Shown here: positions 6,410-6,897 of the stretch, one piece after another
How positions within the stretch are numbered: position 1 is the stretch's first letter
Layout of the letters: every line of letters starts with the position of its first letter
Source: Gammaproteobacteria bacterium
Lineage (GTDB): Bacteria > Pseudomonadota > Gammaproteobacteria > UBA6429 > Thiohalophilaceae
NCBI GenBank assembly: GCA_024639445.1
Contig: JAHEIJ010000117.1
Coordinates: 1-6,897 of the forward strand
Length of the DNA: 6,897 nt
Direction of reading: 5' to 3'
The notes under the pieces: model-generated
Told to the model about the DNA's origin: nothing
Database searches by the model: none
Seen by the model: only the letters and a program-made list of their open reading frames with translations
Translations under genes and position numbers: made by a program

Positions 6410-6459
6410 GCGTCGGTGACAAAAATGTAATACGAATAATCCTCAGCTGTCACCCGCGC
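6410..6459. repeat. Inverted repeat between convergent genes
   Basis: GGTGACA (6415-6421) is the exact reverse complement of TGTCACC (6448-6454), with a 26-nt loop; outer GCG/CGC pairs may add to it. It lies between the lipoprotein stop and the rhodanese stop, where a shared terminator would be expected, but neither strand has a U-tract, so it is not a classic intrinsic terminator. Confidence 0.35.
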
Positions 6460-6461
6460 GG

Positions 6462-6897
6462 TTAGTTCGTATCCATAAACATCGGATTTGCGGGATCAGC
6501 GGCCCACTCCGGCAGCGAGGCGGTATAGACGGCGACGTTGGTAAAACCGAGTTGGGTCATGATGAAGGCATTGGCAGATGCCACGATGCCACCACCACAG
6601 TAGGTAATGGTGCGGGCATTGCGGTCGACGTTGTAGATGGCAGTCAGTTCATCATCCGGACGAAAACGGCCTGTCTAATCGAGCAGCTCGAATCCGCCGA
6701 TATTCATCGTGCCGGGGATATGGCCGGAACGTGCGCAGATGGTCATTTCACCGCGATAAAATTCCTCAGGCAGGGTGTCGATGAGGCAGACGGCCTCATT
6801 ATCAGGACCAGCAAGCACCTCATCGTTAACGATTTGATAATCTAGTGTTGCGTCATTCCTGATGTCCCAGAAGGCTTATATTTGAAGTTGTACTGGA
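6462..6897 (-). pseudogene. Rhodanese-type sulfurtransferase, C-terminal domain, broken by in-frame stops and cut by window end
   Basis: Translating the minus strand back from the TAA at 6462-6464 gives a clear C-terminal rhodanese domain. It reads ...LIDTLPEEFYRGE, then RSGHIPGTMNIGGFELLD, a TAG at 6675-6677, then TGRFRPDDEL, the active-site loop TYCGGGIV with Cys at 6597-6599, LGFTNVAVYTASLPEWA and PANPMFMDTN. The family moves sulfane sulfur from thiosulfate or 3-mercaptopyruvate to a thiol acceptor through a Cys persulfide. The frame matches the family on both sides of the TAG, which replaces a residue between conserved D and TG, most simply CAG to TAG. A second stop, TAA at 6876-6878, lies near the domain's N-terminal edge, and no convincing start codon is visible. 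A product ending at the TAG would lack the catalytic Cys. Decayed gene, sequencing errors near a contig end, or amber recoding are the alternatives. Confidence 0.8.

Noticed and set aside
6552..6845. 97-codon plus-strand open frame near the right end
   Set aside because: It lies wholly antisense to the rhodanese domain, whose minus-strand translation is clearly conserved. The plus-strand product matches no family I recognise and its openness follows from the codon bias of the real strand.

Overview
The window looks like chromosomal DNA from a gammaproteobacterium. The best single indicator is a full-length exodeoxyribonuclease I (SbcB), a family found mainly in Gammaproteobacteria. A di-haem cytochrome c peroxidase, a DUF1499 membrane-anchored protein and a short NrfJ-like lipoprotein fit a respiring Gram-negative. 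No genus can be named from the sequence. There is no rRNA, tRNA, CRISPR array, integrase or transposase.

Layout. 1-747 (+): C-terminal part of a di-haem peroxidase whose N-terminus lies outside the window, followed by a clear intrinsic terminator. 886-1338 (-): DUF1499 protein. 1482-3044 (+): exported phospholipase D/cardiolipin-synthase-like enzyme, divergent from DUF1499 across a 143-bp gap that holds a 20-bp-spaced direct repeat and an extended -10 promoter. 3160-4104 (-): exported SGNH/GDSL lipase-esterase, convergent with the PLD gene. 4368-5819 (-): sbcB. 5944-6384 (+): NrfJ-like lipoprotein, divergent from sbcB. 6462-6897 (-): remains of a rhodanese-type sulfurtransferase with two in-frame stops, running off the window.

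How they fit together. Most genes are single transcription units in alternating orientation, so no operon or multi-gene system is evident. The one functional pairing I can suggest is the PLD-like and SGNH enzymes: both carry signal peptides and both are expected to act on lipids or esters in the periplasm or outside the cell. The PLD gene looks more AT-rich than sbcB (one hand-counted 60-base line of each: 18/60 G+C at 2401-2460, 32/60 at 4561-4620), so it may have been acquired by transfer.

Most unusual points. (1) A degenerate direct repeat of about 40 bp begins at the PLD stop codon and recurs 1,239 bp downstream, on the far side of the lipase gene. The similarity reaches weakly back into the last PLD codons, suggesting a duplicated PLD 3' end or a flanked cassette. 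(2) The second HKD motif of the PLD protein has Gly in place of Asp. (3) The rhodanese frame is broken before its active-site Cys. I do not see convincing evidence of a wholly new biological system.
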